The notes: generated by a model from the letters alone, not told the origin. 33,620 nt of DNA from a virus (IMGVR_UViG_3300020473_000008:1-33620), one strand, 5' to 3'. Numbered from the stretch's first letter, positions 1 to 6,734 are shown. Program-made: numbers and translations.

Positions 1-77
1 TGAAAATAAAGCTGGTTCAGGAGAAATTAAAAATTTAACTGATCTTTGCTATGGAGTATTAGAGCCTGTAAGAGCAA
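1..77. repeat. terminal direct repeat, left copy
   Basis: Bases 1-77 are identical to 33544-33620. The endolysin reading frame crosses the join without interruption, so the repeat marks closure of a circular assembly and the unique length is 33,543 bp. A 77-base overlap equals a common de Bruijn graph k-mer size, which makes an assembly overlap more likely than a biological terminal repeat. It does not show whether the packaged DNA is circularly permuted or has fixed ends. Confidence 0.95.
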
Positions 78-415
78 GGTTTGAAAAACCAATTATGGTT
101 ACTTCAGGATATAGAAGCCCAGCATTATGTGAAGCTATTGGCTCAAAACCTACATCACAACATACAAAAGGAGAAGCTGTTGATTTTGAAATCGCTGGTA
201 TATCGAACTTACAAGTAGCTTTATGGATTCAAAATAATTGTGATTTTGATCAACTTATACTTGAATATTGGAAAGAGGGAGAACCTAATAGTGGGTGGAT
301 ACATGTAAGTTATAAAGAAGATAGTAATAGAAAACAAGTGCTGACATATTCAGGAAATAAGTATATAAATGGATTACCAGATGCCAAATGGTCAGATGGT
401 AAATTTGCAAATTAA
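1..415 (+). CDS. endolysin, M15-type peptidase (3' part, continues from 33476)
   Basis: This is the main part of a 160-residue cell-wall peptidase whose first 22 codons and part of codon 23 lie at 33476-33543 across the circular join. The M15 (D-Ala-D-Ala carboxypeptidase-like) zinc motif SQHTKGEAVD is at residues 75-84, giving ligands His77 and Asp84. The third ligand His124 is in GWIHVSY. The fold is expected to cut peptidoglycan stem peptides at the end of infection. There is no signal peptide, so release through a holin is expected, and membrane proteins at 979 and 2214 lie just downstream. The ATG at 95 is internal and would remove the N-terminal third. The family call is firm; the exact bond cleaved is not known. 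Confidence 0.9.
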   Translation, partial: ENKAGSGEIKNLTDLCYGVLEPVRARFEKPIMVTSGYRSPALCEAIGSKPTSQHTKGEAVDFEIAGISNLQVALWIQNNCDFDQLILEYWKEGEPNSGWIHVSYKEDSNRKQVLTYSGNKYINGLPDAKWSDGKFAN

Positions 416-427
416 AAGGAGAATATA

Positions 428-520
428 ATGTTAACAGCAAAACAAAAAAAATTACCACCAGCTTTACAAAAAGCTATTTTAAAAAGTAAAAAAAAGAAAA
501 AAAAGAAAGCGAGGAAATAA
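428..520 (+). CDS. 30-residue lysine-rich protein
   Basis: This tiny gene begins with ATG at 428, behind a good ribosome-binding site (AAAGGAG, 415-421). It encodes an N-terminal helix (LPPALQKAILKS) followed by an almost pure Lys/Arg tail. Its stop overlaps the next start in a TAATG at 518-522. The protein is soluble, very basic and probably binds nucleic acid or anionic surfaces, but no function is known. Poly-A codon runs make it sensitive to sequencing indels. The tight coupling to both neighbours is the main support. Confidence 0.6.
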   Translation: MLTAKQKKLPPALQKAILKSKKKKKKKARK

Positions 521-603
521 TGCCATACGGTACAGGAAGTTATGGGTCAAAAAGAGGTAGACCTATGAAAAAAAAAAAGAAAAAGAAAAAAAAGAGAAAA
601 TAA
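520..603 (+). CDS. 27-residue basic protein (MPYGTGSYGSKRG type)
   Basis: The start overlaps the stop of the 428 gene and the stop overlaps the start of the 603 gene (TAATG both times). The N-terminus MPYGTGSYGSKRGRP is distinctive. From memory, similar short peptides followed by poly-lysine occur beside lysis genes in marine phages and cyanophages. The rest is 9 Lys in a row, then Arg-Lys. No function is known. Homopolymer A runs at 568-600 could hide indels or allow ribosome slippage. Confidence 0.6.
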   Translation: MPYGTGSYGSKRGRPMKKKKKKKKKRK

Positions 604-785
604 TGGTTAAAGTAGCATCTATTAAAGGTATTATTAAAGGATTAAAATCTGGTCAACAAAAGACTATGCGAAAACATGCTAGACATCACACTTTAAAGCA
701 TATTCGTTCAATGGCACTTGCTATGAAAAAAGGTGCTACTTTTCAAACTGCTCATAGAAAAGCAATGAAAAATGTTGGAAAATAA
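603..785 (+). CDS. small basic helical protein (60 aa)
   Basis: A 60-residue, strongly basic protein with regularly spaced His, Lys and Arg (RKHARHHTLKHIRSMALAMKK, around residues 23-43) and an A-H-R-K-A-M-K repeat near the end. It is probably an all-helical nucleic-acid or membrane-surface binder. It is coupled by TAATG to the genes on both sides. Similar proteins accompany endolysin genes in marine phages as I remember them, but no biochemical role is established. There is no signal peptide or membrane segment. Confidence 0.75.
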   Translation: MVKVASIKGIIKGLKSGQQKTMRKHARHHTLKHIRSMALAMKKGATFQTAHRKAMKNVGK

Positions 786-979
786 TGCCCAAAAAAAAAC
801 CTATATATGCATCTGCTAGACCAAAAAGATTAGGAAAACCTAAATCATTTAATAAAAAATCCAAAGCATATAAATCTGCTAAAAGAAGTGCTGATAAAAG
901 ATTCGGTAAAAAAGTAAGTCTATATAAAAATATTTATATTTCACAAAGAATAAAAAAATACAAAGCAAAAAAAAGATAA
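785..979 (+). CDS. lysine-rich hypothetical protein (64 aa)
   Basis: This is the fourth consecutive highly basic small protein. About a third of its residues are Lys, with scattered Ser and Tyr and no cysteine or acidic cluster. Low-complexity composition prevents a confident family call. The ATG follows the stop of the previous gene in TAATG, and its own stop TAATG starts the 979 gene, so it is translated as part of one chain. Possible roles include DNA condensation or binding to host nucleic acid, both speculative. Confidence 0.65.
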   Translation: MPKKKPIYASARPKRLGKPKSFNKKSKAYKSAKRSADKRFGKKVSLYKNIYISQRIKKYKAKKR

Positions 980-1209
980 TGTCAAAAAAACCTAGAACAA
1001 CAGGAGAACACATTATCGCCTTATATGGTCATATAACAGGATTAAAAAAATCTATAACTAAAATCGAAACAAATGATTTAAAACATATGCACCAAGATAT
1101 AGATAAATTAGATTCTAAATTTGATAAATTAACTGCATGGATTGTTTATGGTGTAGGTGCTGTTGCAATCGTATTCTTAACCCAAATACTTTACATTTTC
1201 GCAAAATAA
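979..1209 (+). CDS. small membrane-anchored protein, holin or XhlA-like candidate
   Basis: Seventy-six residues with a soluble heptad-like N-terminal region (KKSITKIETNDL to KLDSKFDKL, residues 23-51) and one C-terminal hydrophobic segment (AWIVYGVGAVAIVFLTQILY, about 53-72). This layout resembles XhlA-type haemolysin or holin accessory proteins that sit near endolysins. The C-tail is very short (IFAK). It lies in the lysis neighbourhood, four small genes after the peptidase, and is coupled to the preceding gene. The membrane topology is visible; the lysis role is inferred from context. Confidence 0.7.
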   Translation: MSKKPRTTGEHIIALYGHITGLKKSITKIETNDLKHMHQDIDKLDSKFDKLTAWIVYGVGAVAIVFLTQILYIFAK

Positions 1210-1211
1210 AT

Positions 1212-1230
1212 ATACAAGTAAAACTTGTAT
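1212..1230 (+). promoter_or_regulatory. hairpin covering the start codon of the phosphoesterase gene
   Basis: ATACAAGT (1212-1219) and ACTTGTAT (1223-1230) form a perfect 8-bp stem with an AAA loop. The right arm contains the first two bases of the ATG at 1229. There is no purine-rich ribosome-binding site in the 20 bases upstream. If the hairpin forms in mRNA it would hide the start and could make translation conditional. Confidence 0.5.
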
Positions 1231-1930
1231 GGCTAATAAAAGAATTTTAGTAATTAGTGATATGCATTTGCCATATCAACATAAAGATTCAATAATATTC
1301 TTAAAAGAAATTAAAAAAGAATATAAACCAGATATGGTTGTAAATATTGGCGATCTTTTGGATTTTCACGCGATAAGTATGCATGAACATAATCCAGATT
1401 TATATTCTGCTGGACACGAATTAGATAAAGCAAAAGAATATATAAAACAAATTGAAGATATATATCCCGAAGTAACAGAAGTGGATTCAAACCATAGTAG
1501 TTTAGTATATAGACGAGCATTAAAATATGGAATGTCAAAACAATTTCTTAAACCATATGGGGAATTTCTTGGAACTAGAAAATGGAAATGGATAGATGAT
1601 TTAACCTTAACAATGTCAAATGGACAAAGATGTTTTTTTACTCACGGTAGAAGTGCAGATGTTTTAAAGGTTTCGCAAACTATGGGTATGTCAGCCGTTC
1701 AAGGACACTACCATACAAAATTTTTAATTAGTTATTGGGCTAATCCTGACAACTTATTTTTTGCAATGAATGTGGGGTGTATGATAAATCAGAAGTCTAT
1801 GGCGTTTAATTACGCAAAGAATTTTAAAACAAGGTTTATTCTAGGTTGTGCTATTATTTTAGATGGAATACCAAAATTATTACCTTTAGTCTTGAATAAC
1901 AATGGGGATTGGATTAAAAAGCTTGTATGA
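1229..1930 (+). CDS. calcineurin-like metallophosphoesterase
   Basis: A 233-residue protein with the full metal-binding set of the calcineurin-like phosphoesterase family: D11 and H13 (ISDMH), D42 (IGDLLDF), N88-H89 (SNHSS), H139 (FFTHG) and H160/H162 (GHYH). These hold two metal ions that hydrolyse phosphomono- or diesters. The substrate is unknown; phage members have been linked to nucleotide or RNA-end processing. The start is fixed because motif I begins at residue 6. The start codon lies in a hairpin with no ribosome-binding site. The 3' end overlaps the next gene by 4 bases. Confidence 0.9.
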   Translation: MANKRILVISDMHLPYQHKDSIIFLKEIKKEYKPDMVVNIGDLLDFHAISMHEHNPDLYSAGHELDKAKEYIKQIEDIYPEVTEVDSNHSSLVYRRALKYGMSKQFLKPYGEFLGTRKWKWIDDLTLTMSNGQRCFFTHGRSADVLKVSQTMGMSAVQGHYHTKFLISYWANPDNLFFAMNVGCMINQKSMAFNYAKNFKTRFILGCAIILDGIPKLLPLVLNNNGDWIKKLV

Positions 1931-2211
1931 GTTCAAATAAGCTAAAAAATACCCTTTTAAAGAGCCATAGAGCAACGCAGAGCAACGATTCAGCATTTTC
2001 TGACCAAGTGGGTGGAGATTGGTATAAAAAGCTTAAAATCCAACCTTTAGATTATGCTATGGATAATAACCTTAATGCTTGTCAAACAAAGGTAGTTAAA
2101 TATATATCAAGGTATAATTTAAAACATAAAAGTATTAAAGAACAAATTAAGGATTTAGATAAAGCAAAGCATGTTATTGATATGCTTATAGAAAAAATAC
2201 AGGAAAAATAA
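1927..2211 (+). CDS. DUF3310-family protein
   Basis: Ninety-four residues. From about residue 32 the protein matches the DUF3310 pattern: WYKKLKIQPLDYAMDNNLN, then KVVKYISRYNLK and a helical DLDKAKHVIDMLIE end. This small nucleotide-kinase-like family is widespread in phages and of unknown biochemical role. ATG overlaps the stop of the phosphoesterase gene (ATGA), suggesting co-translation and perhaps a shared nucleotide-related function. The first 30 residues are not part of the family and look unstructured. Confidence 0.85.
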   Translation: MSSNKLKNTLLKSHRATQSNDSAFSDQVGGDWYKKLKIQPLDYAMDNNLNACQTKVVKYISRYNLKHKSIKEQIKDLDKAKHVIDMLIEKIQEK

Positions 2212-2213
2212 TT

Positions 2214-2591
2214 ATGTGGTTGAATTTATTAAGTTTAGGTGTAAAGACAGGAGCCAAGATTTACCAAAATAAACAGCGTACAAAACAATTAATGTCAGAT
2301 GCTCAAATGCACCACGCAGAGCAAATGGCGAAAGGCGAAATTGAATATAAAGCGAAAGTTATTGAAAGCAATGATAATGGTTGGAAAGACGAATTTGTCC
2401 TTGTTCTCGTATCTTTGCCTATTCTTTTATTGGGTTGGTCTGTTTTTTCTGACGATCCTGAAATTCGTGTAAAATTAGATTTATTTTTTGAATATTTCAA
2501 AAATTTGCCATATTGGTATCAAGCAATTTTTATTGGTGTTGTATCTGCAATTTATGGATTAAAAGGTGCCGATATAATGCGTAAGAAGTAG
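2214..2591 (+). CDS. two-pass membrane protein, candidate holin
   Basis: A 125-residue protein with a helical N-terminal half (KQLMSDAQMHHAEQMAKGEI, 25-44) and two hydrophobic segments (LVLVSLPILLLGWSVF, about 63-78; AIFIGVVSAIYGLKG, about 104-118) separated by an acidic linker. The short C-tail is basic (RKK). This organisation is common in marine phage genomes near the lysis genes and would suit a class II holin. It starts 2 bases after the DUF3310 gene. The membrane topology is clear; holin activity is inferred. Confidence 0.75.
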   Translation: MWLNLLSLGVKTGAKIYQNKQRTKQLMSDAQMHHAEQMAKGEIEYKAKVIESNDNGWKDEFVLVLVSLPILLLGWSVFSDDPEIRVKLDLFFEYFKNLPYWYQAIFIGVVSAIYGLKGADIMRKK

Positions 2592-2623
2592 TTTTTAAAT
2601 TCAATTAATGCTATATCTATTTT

Positions 2624-2857
2624 ATGATAGATGCGGTAATTACAGAATTAGAACTTCAATTAGAATCTAATTATAGTCCATATGGACATTTTGTTTGTTT
2701 TAGATTTATTGACACTTATCCTATGTTTCCAAAAATAAATAAAACTATAAATGAAATTACAAAATTTGATGATATTAGGGTTATAGATATTAACCATACA
2801 TTTGAACAAATAACCGAAAAAACGGATTTAAAAGGATTAGAATTTACCAAGCATTAA
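2624..2857 (+). CDS. hypothetical protein at the end of the rightward operon (77 aa)
   Basis: Seventy-seven residues, mixed alpha/beta by eye (IDAVITELELQLE, HFVCFRFIDTYP, FDDIRVIDINHTF). No family was recognised and no membrane or signal segment is visible. No clear ribosome-binding site precedes the ATG at 2624. It is the last gene before the convergent terminator at 2861-2878. Composition and codon use match the neighbours, which supports a real gene. Confidence 0.65.
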   Translation: MIDAVITELELQLESNYSPYGHFVCFRFIDTYPMFPKINKTINEITKFDDIRVIDINHTFEQITEKTDLKGLEFTKH

Positions 2858-2860
2858 ATA

Positions 2861-2878
2861 AGGGGGATTTCTCCCCCT
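2861..2878. terminator. bidirectional terminator between converging operons
   Basis: AGGGGGA (2861-2867) pairs perfectly with TCCCCCT (2872-2878) around a TTTC loop. It lies 3 bases after the stop of the rightward gene ending at 2857 and 8 bases before the stop of the leftward gene at 2887. The flanks are AT-rich but lack a long T run on either side. Its position between the two converging gene sets makes a two-way terminator the natural reading. Confidence 0.8.
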
Positions 2879-2886
2879 CATAACTA

Positions 2887-3270
2887 TTAATTTCTTGTTA
2901 GCTTTTCTGTTGCTAATTCATTAATAGATTTTTGTTTTAAGTTTTCACAATAACTATGAGCATTTTTAGATTGCACTTTACATAAAAGATAATAAGCTTT
3001 TCTTTTGGATAATTCCAATTTCAGCTTTTTATATCTTTCATCATTGTTAGCTTTAACTTTAGCTTGTGCAACAGATATAGACTCATTAGATACCTTTTCA
3101 CTTATAACAAAATCAAACATTTCCTCTTTTTGGTCTTTTGCCTCATCATAATCTATTTCAGCATTAATCAATTTTTTATCATAATGGTCTAAATAAACTA
3201 TTATCTTATGAGGGTCAAAATGAGGTGGTCTCATTTCAATATAAGTAGGTAATGAATCTTTATCGTCCAT
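2887..3270 (-). CDS. hypothetical protein, last gene of leftward operon (127 aa)
   Basis: A 127-residue soluble, highly charged protein. The N-terminal 35 residues (DSLPTYIEMRPPHFDPHKII) look ordered. The remainder is long amphipathic helix, likely coiled coil (KVKANNDERYKKLKLELSKRKAYYLL). It has Cys98 and Cys108. Its start overlaps the stop of the 3270-3635 gene (TAATG), so the two products may act together. No family was recognised. Confidence 0.7.
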   Translation of the reverse strand: MDDKDSLPTYIEMRPPHFDPHKIIVYLDHYDKKLINAEIDYDEAKDQKEEMFDFVISEKVSNESISVAQAKVKANNDERYKKLKLELSKRKAYYLLCKVQSKNAHSYCENLKQKSINELATEKLTRN

Positions 3271-3635
3271 TACTTATAGTCGTTCTGACCTAATTGTTGC
3301 TCATACTCTTGTGGGTCAAAATCAGTCGCTGGTCTTTGTGACCATTCCTGTTCGGATTGTGGCAACTGATCGTCCATTTCATGAGTAGGTGCTTTAGGTT
3401 TATTCCAAGCTGGATTTTGTTTGGTCTTATCGTAATAAGGAAACAATTTCCAACCACTATTTTTATTATCCCAAAAACCTTTCAAAACTAAATTTTGATT
3501 GTTTAGGATAACTTCTAAAATAACTCCATCTTTTTTTGTGGATTTTATTTTAGCTTGTCCGCCTGTATTATCAGATGAATTATTATAATTCTTTTTCTGA
3601 TAACCATTATTGTACTGTGCTTTATTATATTGCAT
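3270..3635 (-). CDS. hypothetical protein, possible DNA-binding partner of the nuclease (121 aa)
   Basis: A 121-residue protein with an Asn/Tyr/Gln-rich start (YNNGYQKKNYNNSS), a central ordered beta-rich part (GVILEVILNNQNLVLKGFW, about 38-56) and a disordered acidic C-tail rich in Gln, Asp and Glu. An ordered core plus acidic tail recalls single-strand DNA-binding proteins, but no OB-fold signature was identified. It lies downstream of the RecB-like nuclease in the same operon and has a good ribosome-binding site (AGGAG). The function is a guess from context. Confidence 0.65.
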   Translation of the reverse strand: MQYNKAQYNNGYQKKNYNNSSDNTGGQAKIKSTKKDGVILEVILNNQNLVLKGFWDNKNSGWKLFPYYDKTKQNPAWNKPKAPTHEMDDQLPQSEQEWSQRPATDFDPQEYEQQLGQNDYK

Positions 3636-3650
3636 CAGATTCTCCTATTG

Positions 3651-4397
3651 TTAGTATTCAACACTTTCCATTTGTTCCATAACATATTTTGCTCCAATGA
3701 AAGCATTAAACAGTTTTTTATTAAGAGGAATTTCCTTTATTTCAATTTCTGCCTCTTTTTTAGATAACTTAACTATAAAAGATTTAGAAACTTTATTTCC
3801 AGTTTCTTCCTCATATGCAAACTTATAAGCATTTAACTGCAAATAATAGTCAAATGTTATGAAGTTACTTGTCTTAATATCCATTAAAACAAGATTTCCT
3901 TTCTCATCTTTACAGATAAGATCAAGAGTACCAGCATAGTTATATTTTTTACAATAGATTTTTTTCTCTATTTCAACTACCTCGTACTTTTGTTTATTCC
4001 ACCAACCAAGAAAAGCATTCCAGCAATTAACTACTGCTTTATCCGATTGTTGCGGAATTTCTTTGCCCTTTAGATAGTCCTCAATTAGACCATGAACAAC
4101 TGAACCTACCAAAGCACCCTCATCTCTAAATGAATCAGGTTTCTTTTTAGCAGATGCAAATATTCTTTCTAATACTGCTCTATCTATTGGTTCCCCCAAA
4201 TCTAATTTTTCATTAATTAACCTTTTAACTTCATTCAAAGGTGTATTAACTAACCAATTAGTTAATTGAGGTTTTGGTATACCACGACCACAAATTCCTG
4301 TAACCGATTCTACCTTTTTATCATTAACATAATACATATGCTTATCATCATTGTAGCTTAATATTATGCCATTTTTTAGTGGGTATTTTTTCCACAT
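3651..4397 (-). CDS. PD-(D/E)XK nuclease, RecB/Cas4-like
   Basis: A 248-residue protein carrying the RecB-type nuclease pattern: H102 in VVHGLIEDYLKG, D159 in AGTLDLI, D173-I-K175 in LMDIKTS, and Q187 in YLQLNAYKFAYEEETG. These are the metal and catalytic residues of PD-(D/E)XK exonucleases used for end resection in phage recombination. The four-Cys cluster of true Cas4 is not evident. It overlaps the upstream XRE-like gene by 22 bases and starts behind GGAAAGG. No annealase of the RecT or Erf type was recognised beside it; the 3270 gene is the nearest candidate. Confidence 0.88.
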   Translation of the reverse strand: MWKKYPLKNGIILSYNDDKHMYYVNDKKVESVTGICGRGIPKPQLTNWLVNTPLNEVKRLINEKLDLGEPIDRAVLERIFASAKKKPDSFRDEGALVGSVVHGLIEDYLKGKEIPQQSDKAVVNCWNAFLGWWNKQKYEVVEIEKKIYCKKYNYAGTLDLICKDEKGNLVLMDIKTSNFITFDYYLQLNAYKFAYEEETGNKVSKSFIVKLSKKEAEIEIKEIPLNKKLFNAFIGAKYVMEQMESVEY

Positions 4398-4699
4398 TTT
4401 TTACCTTTCCAACTGAATTGTCGCCAAAGTATATTCAAATCATAATTATAATAATTTGATAAAGCAAATACTCTAGCTAAATCAGTTTTTACTCCAGATT
4501 CAAACCTATATAAATCAAAAATTGAATTGAAATATTTAGGATTGTCTTGAACTACTGCTTCAGCAGTTATTTTATTATCAAGTCTAATATTCTTAAACTT
4601 AATACCAATAATTTGATTTAAAAGTTTAGCATTAGCATTTTTATTAAATGATTCTACCATACCTTTAACCATAAAATTGGTTTTTGTTACTTTATCCAT
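4376..4699 (-). CDS. XRE-like helix-turn-helix protein, divergent
   Basis: A 107-residue protein whose middle (IKFKNIRLDNKITAEAVVQ, then YRFESG and LSNYYNYDLNILW) has the spacing of an XRE/Cro-type helix-turn-helix domain, including the R-x-E-S-G that follows the recognition helix. There is an unusual insertion-like stretch (DNPKYFNSIF) in the recognition region. It may regulate the leftward operon or assist the nuclease. ATG follows CTAGAAAGG with 5-base spacing. The HTH assignment is by pattern only. Confidence 0.6.
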   Translation of the reverse strand: MDKVTKTNFMVKGMVESFNKNANAKLLNQIIGIKFKNIRLDNKITAEAVVQDNPKYFNSIFDLYRFESGVKTDLARVFALSNYYNYDLNILWRQFSWKGKKCGKNTH

Positions 4700-4709
4700 A
4701 TATGCCTTT

Positions 4710-4985
4710 CTAGTTTAAAACCGAATGTCCACGATTAATTAAACATTTTCTATATATAGATTCATGTTGCGTATCTGCCGTAGGACTTTCAATCCAAAAA
4801 ACAATACCACCCCAAAAAGTACTATTTGTATCTGCCACCATTTTACAATGTTGCAAATCATTAGTAATTTCTGTTGCTTTGTCCGAATCAAAAGTACCAC
4901 TTCGTCCAGCCGTGTCAATAACTGGTTTATACGAACAATTAGTCAGGCAAACGCCTAGGACTAATAGGTACATTATTTTCTTCAT
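4710..4985 (-). CDS. small lipoprotein of the cell envelope
   Basis: Ninety-one residues with a lipoprotein signal: MKKIMYLLVLGVCLTNC, where LTNC is a lipobox and Cys17 would be lipidated. The mature part starts SYKPVIDTAG and holds two further cysteines (Cys47 and Cys80). It would sit on the outer or inner membrane. Being in an early-type operon away from lysis genes argues for envelope remodelling or superinfection exclusion rather than an o-spanin. It begins behind CTAGAAAGG and overlaps the 4939 gene by 47 bases. Confidence 0.78.
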   Translation of the reverse strand: MKKIMYLLVLGVCLTNCSYKPVIDTAGRSGTFDSDKATEITNDLQHCKMVADTNSTFWGGIVFWIESPTADTQHESIYRKCLINRGHSVLN

Positions 4986-5130
4986 TTTTCCTTTCTAGCT
5001 TATATTCCATTTTATTTTTAGCTTTAGATGAAAGAATGGAAGTATATTCATCTAAATAATCAAGAGTACTGCAACCTGTATTTTTAATAATACGATTCAT
5101 TGCAATAATCCTTTTTTCTTTCCAACTCAT
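4939..5130 (-). CDS. hypothetical small protein (63 aa)
   Basis: I chose the ATG at 5130 (MSWKEKRIIAMNR) because it overlaps the stop of the membrane ORF upstream in an ATGA and is preceded by TAGGAA; a longer frame starting at 5160 would lack these. The product is charged and helical with one Cys and no membrane segment. Its last 47 bases run through the start of the lipoprotein gene, so translation of the two is probably coupled. No family was recognised. Confidence 0.55.
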   Translation of the reverse strand: MSWKEKRIIAMNRIIKNTGCSTLDYLDEYTSILSSKAKNKMEYKLERKNEENNVPISPRRLPD

Positions 5131-5246
5131 ATTAATATTCCTAAAATAAATCCTATACAAAAGATAACTATTTCAGTTCTATAATATAAGCTTTTTATAC
5201 CAATTAATTGTTTCCAATCTTTTGGTGTTTTACCAAAAATAAGCAT
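5127..5246 (-). CDS. 39-residue single-pass membrane protein
   Basis: A short frame beginning MLIFGKTPKDWK at 5246, with a C-terminal hydrophobic segment (EIVIFCIGFILGILI, about 25-39) that ends the protein. It starts 6 bases after a full CTAGAAAGG ribosome-binding site and is the first gene after a promoter at 5285-5313. Its stop overlaps the next start (ATGA, 5127-5130). Together with the lipoprotein two genes on, it suggests an envelope-directed cassette. Confidence 0.7.
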   Translation of the reverse strand: MLIFGKTPKDWKQLIGIKSLYYRTEIVIFCIGFILGILI

Positions 5247-5284
5247 AAAGCCCCTTTCTAGTTTTTTTGAGTAGCTGACTCATC

Positions 5285-5313
5285 AGTATTTAGGAACAAC
5301 CCTAAATAGACAA
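5285..5313 (-). promoter_or_regulatory. leftward sigma70-type promoter P1
   Basis: Read on the minus strand: TTGTCT (-35, 5308-5313), a 17-base spacer, then AATACT (-10, 5285-5290). The -10 lies in the 10-base element ATACTGATGA that recurs at two other leftward start sites. The -35 overlaps the foot of the hairpin at 5310-5333. It would drive the membrane/lipoprotein/HTH/nuclease genes. Confidence 0.7.
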
Positions 5314-5333
5314 GGGGAATTAAATCCCCTTGT
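5310..5333 (-). terminator. hairpin terminator after the 5344 gene
   Basis: ACAAGGGGA (5310-5318) and TCCCCTTGT (5325-5333) form a perfect 9-bp stem with an ATTAAA loop, starting 10 bases past the stop at 5344. The minus-strand tail (CTATTTAGG) is only weakly T-rich, so termination may be partial. The same bases supply the -35 of promoter P1. Confidence 0.7.
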
Positions 5334-5343
5334 TTCGTCTTAT

Positions 5344-5646
5344 TTATTTTTCTGATATTTCATATTTATTAGTAGTTTCGTTATAAAACTGTTTATCTCC
5401 AACCCAACCACCACTAACTTTTTTTGGTTTTCCACAATTTGTAATTTTACAATCATGGAAAGTTGTATAAACAGCTTTTTTAAAGAAATTTAAAATTTCC
5501 TTATCATTTAAAAGCCAAAGATCAAAATCTTCAAAACTTTTAAATTTTCCACTAACAGCATAATTTAACAGTTTTTGTTCATCTTTTTTTGGTAAATAAA
5601 ACGTAAACCTTGTTTTACATTCCCATATATTACCATTTTCTTGCAT
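5344..5646 (-). CDS. hypothetical protein (100 aa)
   Basis: Translation most likely starts at 5646 (MQENGNIWECKTR), 1 base after the stop of the DUF932 gene, with a weak GAG site upstream. A frame open from 5679 would add 11 residues inside the DUF932 gene. The product has a beta-rich start (CKTRFTFYLPKKDEQ), a Phe- and Asp-rich middle (KSFEDFDLWLLND) and two late cysteines. No family was recognised. It ends just before the hairpin at 5310-5333 and is probably co-translated with DUF932. Confidence 0.7.
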   Translation of the reverse strand: MQENGNIWECKTRFTFYLPKKDEQKLLNYAVSGKFKSFEDFDLWLLNDKEILNFFKKAVYTTFHDCKITNCGKPKKVSGGWVGDKQFYNETTNKYEISEK

Positions 5647-5647
5647 A

Positions 5648-6694
5648 TTAAACTCTAACCGCCATTGGATTATTAGCAAAGATAATTAAGCCACCAAGTT
5701 CCTGTAAGAACCTTGCTCTATCATCTGTTTTATCCTCATCATTAGCTAAATTAGTTATTGCATTAGCTAACTCATATTTTGAAGTGGTAAATGTATCTCC
5801 AACATATTTACCTAATCTTTCAAAAATTTGAGCCCTTTCCGAATCAGATACGCCTTGTCTTTTTGCTAATTGAACAATTTGATGTGAATTAATAGATTGC
5901 TTGGTAGCATCTTTTAATTTCTGTAAGTTTTCCTGAAACAATTCAGAATTACTTACCAATTCAATTTGTTTTTTCATATTGTCAATAATAGTAATCCATT
6001 GGTCGTCTTTTTCTGTATCAATTACTATTTTACCAACATGTCTAGCATAGAAACGATTTAAGTATCTAGGTGCTACCATACCATTAGTACAAACTAATCT
6101 GTAAATAAATGGTTGGATAATTAAACTACCACCACCAACTTCTGAATTGGTAATAGTAATACCACCTTGAACTATATCGTCCTTTTCAACCTCGCCTTCA
6201 AGTTTTGGTGTAACTGCTGTAATATTTAAATAATCCCCATCATAATGAGCATATTTTAATTCAGCATTCATATCCATTAACTTGTTTAAGCTATGGTTAA
6301 CAACTACATCATTATCTATTCTTTTATACCTATCTGACATAATTGCTCTTGCCGTATCATTGGTGCCATATCCTTTTGTTCTAATCATTAACTTTCTATT
6401 TTTGTTTTTATTAATCCAAAAATTTAAGTTATGAGCAACAAGTTCTTGGCTAACAGGCAAACATTTACTTATGTAACTTCTGCCTATATCCAATCTTCCA
6501 CATAACTGACCTAATGAATGATCGGTTAATTGGTGCCCTTTGCTAGAAAATGCCCATAAATTTGGAAACATTTCATTAACATTAGCATGTGGTTTAATTG
6601 AAATAGAATGTAAATCAACAATATAGTCTTTTTTATATTGAACATCATTGTTAATTTTTTCTACCATTTTTTTTATATCATGACCTTTTTTCAT
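5648..6694 (-). CDS. DUF932 protein (phage/plasmid-like protein)
   Basis: A 348-residue protein with the DUF932 core: RKLMIRTKGYGTNDTARAIMSD followed by YKRIDNDVVV (around residues 105-130), a GGGSLIIQPFIYRLVCTNGM block and a helical C-terminal domain. DUF932 proteins occur on phages and plasmids, often near recombination genes; their activity is not established. The start at 6694 (MKKGHDIKK) sits 6 bases from a near-perfect CTAGGAGG site; the longer frame to 6733 would run through the promoter. It follows promoter P2 and shares a message with the 5344 gene. Confidence 0.87.
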   Translation of the reverse strand: MKKGHDIKKMVEKINNDVQYKKDYIVDLHSISIKPHANVNEMFPNLWAFSSKGHQLTDHSLGQLCGRLDIGRSYISKCLPVSQELVAHNLNFWINKNKNRKLMIRTKGYGTNDTARAIMSDRYKRIDNDVVVNHSLNKLMDMNAELKYAHYDGDYLNITAVTPKLEGEVEKDDIVQGGITITNSEVGGGSLIIQPFIYRLVCTNGMVAPRYLNRFYARHVGKIVIDTEKDDQWITIIDNMKKQIELVSNSELFQENLQKLKDATKQSINSHQIVQLAKRQGVSDSERAQIFERLGKYVGDTFTTSKYELANAITNLANDEDKTDDRARFLQELGGLIIFANNPMAVRV

Positions 6695-6734
6695 GATTTT
6701 CCTCCTAGTTATAATTAATGGGACTGCCATCATC

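Noticed and set aside
4376-4699. Toxin-antitoxin pair with the nuclease gene
   Set aside because: The HTH-like protein and the large RecB-like nuclease do not have toxin-antitoxin sizes or motifs; the recombination context fits better.
6695-6733. Upstream extension of the DUF932 gene
   Set aside because: The near-perfect ribosome-binding site fits only the start at 6694, and the extension would run into promoter P2.
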